DNA from: an uncultured Lachnospiraceae bacterium | Lineage (GTDB): Bacteria > Bacillota > Clostridia > Lachnospirales > Lachnospiraceae | DNA length: 24,987 nucleotides | Assembly (NCBI GenBank): GCA_934293575.1 | Contig: CAKQYU010000017.1 | Coordinates: 1-24,987 of the forward strand | Direction: 5' to 3' | Part shown: positions 23,441 to 24,987 of the stretch, one piece after another | How the letters are laid out: every line of letters starts with the position of its first letter | How positions within the stretch are numbered: position 1 is the first letter of the stretch | The notes under the pieces: model-generated | What the model saw: the letters and a program-made list of their open reading frames with translations, nothing else | Told to the model about the DNA's origin: nothing | The model's database searches: none | Program-made: the position numbers and the translations under genes

Positions 23441-24781
23441 ATGAACAAGCAGGATAATCGATTGGGGTTGTCAGTCGTTGCAACACTGGTAGCGGGAATT
23501 GCTCTCGTTTACACACTCATTATGTTTCCGCAAATTATATTTGCAGTAGCCGGAATCAGTTTCATTTTTATCATTGCTGCATTTATACTGACACAAAACA
23601 TACTAATTTATAATCATCAGAAGGAAAAAGCTTCGATTCAGCAAATCAGGGATTGCATAGACGAGGTTTCTACGCAGATGGAAACAATGGGGAATTCCCG
23701 GTCGCAGATTGAAAAAGCAACCTTCCTTTATACAAAACAGACAGCCAAAACATTGTCGATATTAGAAAACAATTACACAGAAAGTCAGGAAGCACTTTAC
23801 AAGAATCTGACTGCATTATCGTCCGCACAGAATAAATCAACCAAATTAATGTTAAAATATGACCAAAGCAACACAACCAAGGTCATCTCTACTTTGAAAG
23901 ACCTTCGTAATCATTTAAGCGAGACCATGGTACAGGGATTTGACCAGATTCAACCGGACAATACAGAGGTTGTTAAAGCCTTAGAAGATATCGTTTTGTA
24001 TTTAAAATCACAATCCTTTGGAATGGATCAGTCTATGAGCCTGCAGCTCAATAATGTTGCCCATGAATTACAAAACATTTCGAACAGTATTCAAAATGTT
24101 CAGATTCCTACCGAAAGAACTCCGGTCAATGCCATGCAGGCAGGAGACCCGATTAGCTCTGCAGCACCTATAAATGAAGAAGCATTGAACGCAGTACCTG
24201 CCGCCATAGAGGAAGAAATTTCGGATACAACCGCTACCGAAGTGACAGAAGATATTCCGGATACAAATATTGCTGAAGCTATTGAAGATGCTCCGGACAC
24301 AGAAATCTCTGACACAACCATAACAGACATCCCGGAAAACGATTATGCGGATTTAGAAGTTATAGAGGAACTTCCGGAAGAACCGGAAGAGGAGCCATTT
24401 AAACCAACCTTTACGGTTGTAGGAAAAGAGCCGGAACCGGTCACAGAACCGGAGCCTGTTTCCACCGTATCGGAAGATCCGAACAAATTATTATCACCGG
24501 ATGAAATTGCTGCTTTATTCGCCGCCGCAGACCCGGCTCCGAAAAAGGCCGAGAAAAAAGAAGAACCGGAATCGGTTGCCGTTACTCCGGTTTCCGATGA
24601 TCCAAACAAACAATTAACACCGGATGAAATTGCCGCCTTATTTGCCGCCGCAGACCCGGCTCCGAAAAAGGCCGAGAAAAAAGAAGAACCGGAACCGGTT
24701 GCCGTTACTCCGGTTTCCGATGATCCAAACAAGCAATTGACACCGGAAGAAATCGCCGCTTTATTTGCATCAATGGGTTAA
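23441..24781 (+). CDS. Membrane-anchored coiled-coil protein with three C-terminal FliM-like EIAALF peptides
   Basis: 446 aa from the ATG at 23441, 8 nt after GGAGG; an ATG five codons earlier overlaps that site and is rejected. Two membrane helices at about 9-28 and 30-53 form a hairpin anchor. About 58-220 is polar and helical, likely coiled coil, with no known domain. About 230-340 is acidic and rich in Glu, Thr, Pro and Ile. From 342 there are two full 41-residue repeats and a partial third, each with DPNK-x-L(S/T)P(D/E)EIAALFA, the last ending ASMG at the C-terminus. The EIAALF core resembles the FliM/FliY N-terminal EIDALL peptide that binds CheY. Possible scaffold for polar, chemotaxis or signalling proteins; I do not recognise the family. 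It is followed by its own terminator. Confidence 0.8.
   Translation: MNKQDNRLGLSVVATLVAGIALVYTLIMFPQIIFAVAGISFIFIIAAFILTQNILIYNHQKEKASIQQIRDCIDEVSTQMETMGNSRSQIEKATFLYTKQTAKTLSILENNYTESQEALYKNLTALSSAQNKSTKLMLKYDQSNTTKVISTLKDLRNHLSETMVQGFDQIQPDNTEVVKALEDIVLYLKSQSFGMDQSMSLQLNNVAHELQNISNSIQNVQIPTERTPVNAMQAGDPISSAAPINEEALNAVPAAIEEEISDTTATEVTEDIPDTNIAEAIEDAPDTEISDTTITDIPENDYADLEVIEELPEEPEEEPFKPTFTVVGKEPEPVTEPEPVSTVSEDPNKLLSPDEIAALFAAADPAPKKAEKKEEPESVAVTPVSDDPNKQLTPDEIAALFAAADPAPKKAEKKEEPEPVAVTPVSDDPNKQLTPEEIAALFASMG
24464..24778 (+). repeat. 123-bp in-frame tandem repeat, about 2.5 copies
   Basis: Copies at 24464-24586, 24587-24709 and a partial 24710-24778. Copies 1 and 2 share a long identical core encoding AAADPAPKKAEKKEEPE, which suggests recent duplication. 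The first copy is more diverged at its 5' end (TVSEDPNKLLS against PVSDDPNKQLT). Confidence 0.95.
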
Positions 24782-24788
24782 AAAATAA

Positions 24789-24830
24789 ACTCTTAGCATG
24801 GAAGATATATTCATCTCCTATGTTAAGAGT
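24789..24830 (+). terminator. Bidirectional intrinsic terminator
   Basis: ACTCTTAGCAT pairs with ATGTTAAGAGT (one G-U), followed by TTTTTATTTT on the plus strand; A-rich sequence on the other side gives a U-run for minus-strand transcripts too. It ends the plus-strand gene and may stop transcripts running leftward from the tRNA-Lys. Confidence 0.85.
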
Positions 24831-24912
24831 TTTTATTTTAATATAATATACTTTCTAAACTAAATAAAAATGGACCAACCACAACTTCATGTAATCAATC
24901 CACCTTTGGAAG

Positions 24913-24985
24913 TGGGCCGCCGGGGGCTCGAACCCCGCACACCCTGATTAAGAGTCAGGTGCTCTACCAAATGAGCTAGCGGCCC
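24913..24985 (-). tRNA. tRNA-Lys (anticodon CTT)
   Basis: Full cloverleaf on the minus strand: acceptor stem GGGCCGC/GCGGCCC, D-arm GCTCATTTGGTAGAGC, anticodon stem CCTGA/TCAGG with loop CTCTTAA (anticodon CTT, reading AAG), T-arm GCGGGGTTCGAGCCCCC and discriminator A. The 3' CCA is not encoded (CTT follows), so it must be added by the CCA enzyme. The gene is complete but its promoter is outside the window. Confidence 0.95.
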
Positions 24986-24987
24986 GT

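Noticed and set aside
24100..24732. Two Ser/Gly-rich minus-strand frames opposite the repeat protein
   Set aside because: Mirror frames produced by the repetitive, acidic coding sequence; no ribosome binding sites or family similarity.

Overview
The window looks like a chromosomal segment of a low-GC Gram-positive anaerobe of the Clostridia, most likely the Lachnospiraceae. The reasons are an AT-rich genome with strong AGGAGG-type ribosome binding sites, short-form ProRS, a class II HD-domain CCA enzyme, linked pyrB-pyrI, an HTH+coiled-coil MerR protein, a CotS-family protein, a FapA/DUF342 protein and a Firmicutes-type SOS box. Genus assignment is inference only.

Layout, left to right. Positions 1-555 are non-coding: an array of TGACAAA-like units about every 22 bp (about 4-377), then a nested inverted repeat that probably terminates pgcA. 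From 556 to 23194 every protein gene is on the minus strand. Read in the direction of transcription (right to left) the groups are: uvrB-uvrA behind an SOS box; a MerR-like coiled-coil protein; an ornithine-carbamoyltransferase-like enzyme with an altered active site; a FapA/DUF342 protein; a small membrane protein overlapping pyrB, then pyrI; murA with its own promoter; an atypical OmpR-type response regulator; an RluA-type pseudouridine synthase, proS and an unknown 170-aa protein; a structured leader, then a reverse transcriptase overlapping cca, then a CotS-like protein; and a PEGA lipoprotein followed by pgcA. One gene (23441-24781) is on the plus strand, divergent from uvrB, and a minus-strand tRNA-Lys(CTT) closes the window.

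Most genes are housekeeping: glucose phosphate interconversion, CCA addition, prolyl-tRNA charging, rRNA/tRNA modification, peptidoglycan precursor synthesis, pyrimidine synthesis and nucleotide excision repair. The encoded tRNA lacks a genomic CCA end, so it depends on the cca gene in the same window.

The part most likely to be new is 6384-7880. A free-standing reverse transcriptase (YSDD active site, neither retron-like nor a complete intron protein) overlaps the 5' end of cca by 22 nt. It is preceded by a roughly 200-nt leader with its own extended -10 promoter, nested stems, a 10-bp long-range inverted repeat, a mutually exclusive terminator hairpin and a possible 16-codon leader peptide whose stop lies inside the antiterminator arm. 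This could be a transcription attenuator/riboswitch or an RT-associated non-coding RNA. Other points of interest are the phased 22-bp array, a membrane protein carrying three C-terminal FliM-like EIAALF peptides, a response regulator with every phosphorylation-site residue replaced, a carbamoyltransferase with a non-canonical substrate loop, and a hairpin that masks the ribosome binding site of the CotS-like gene.
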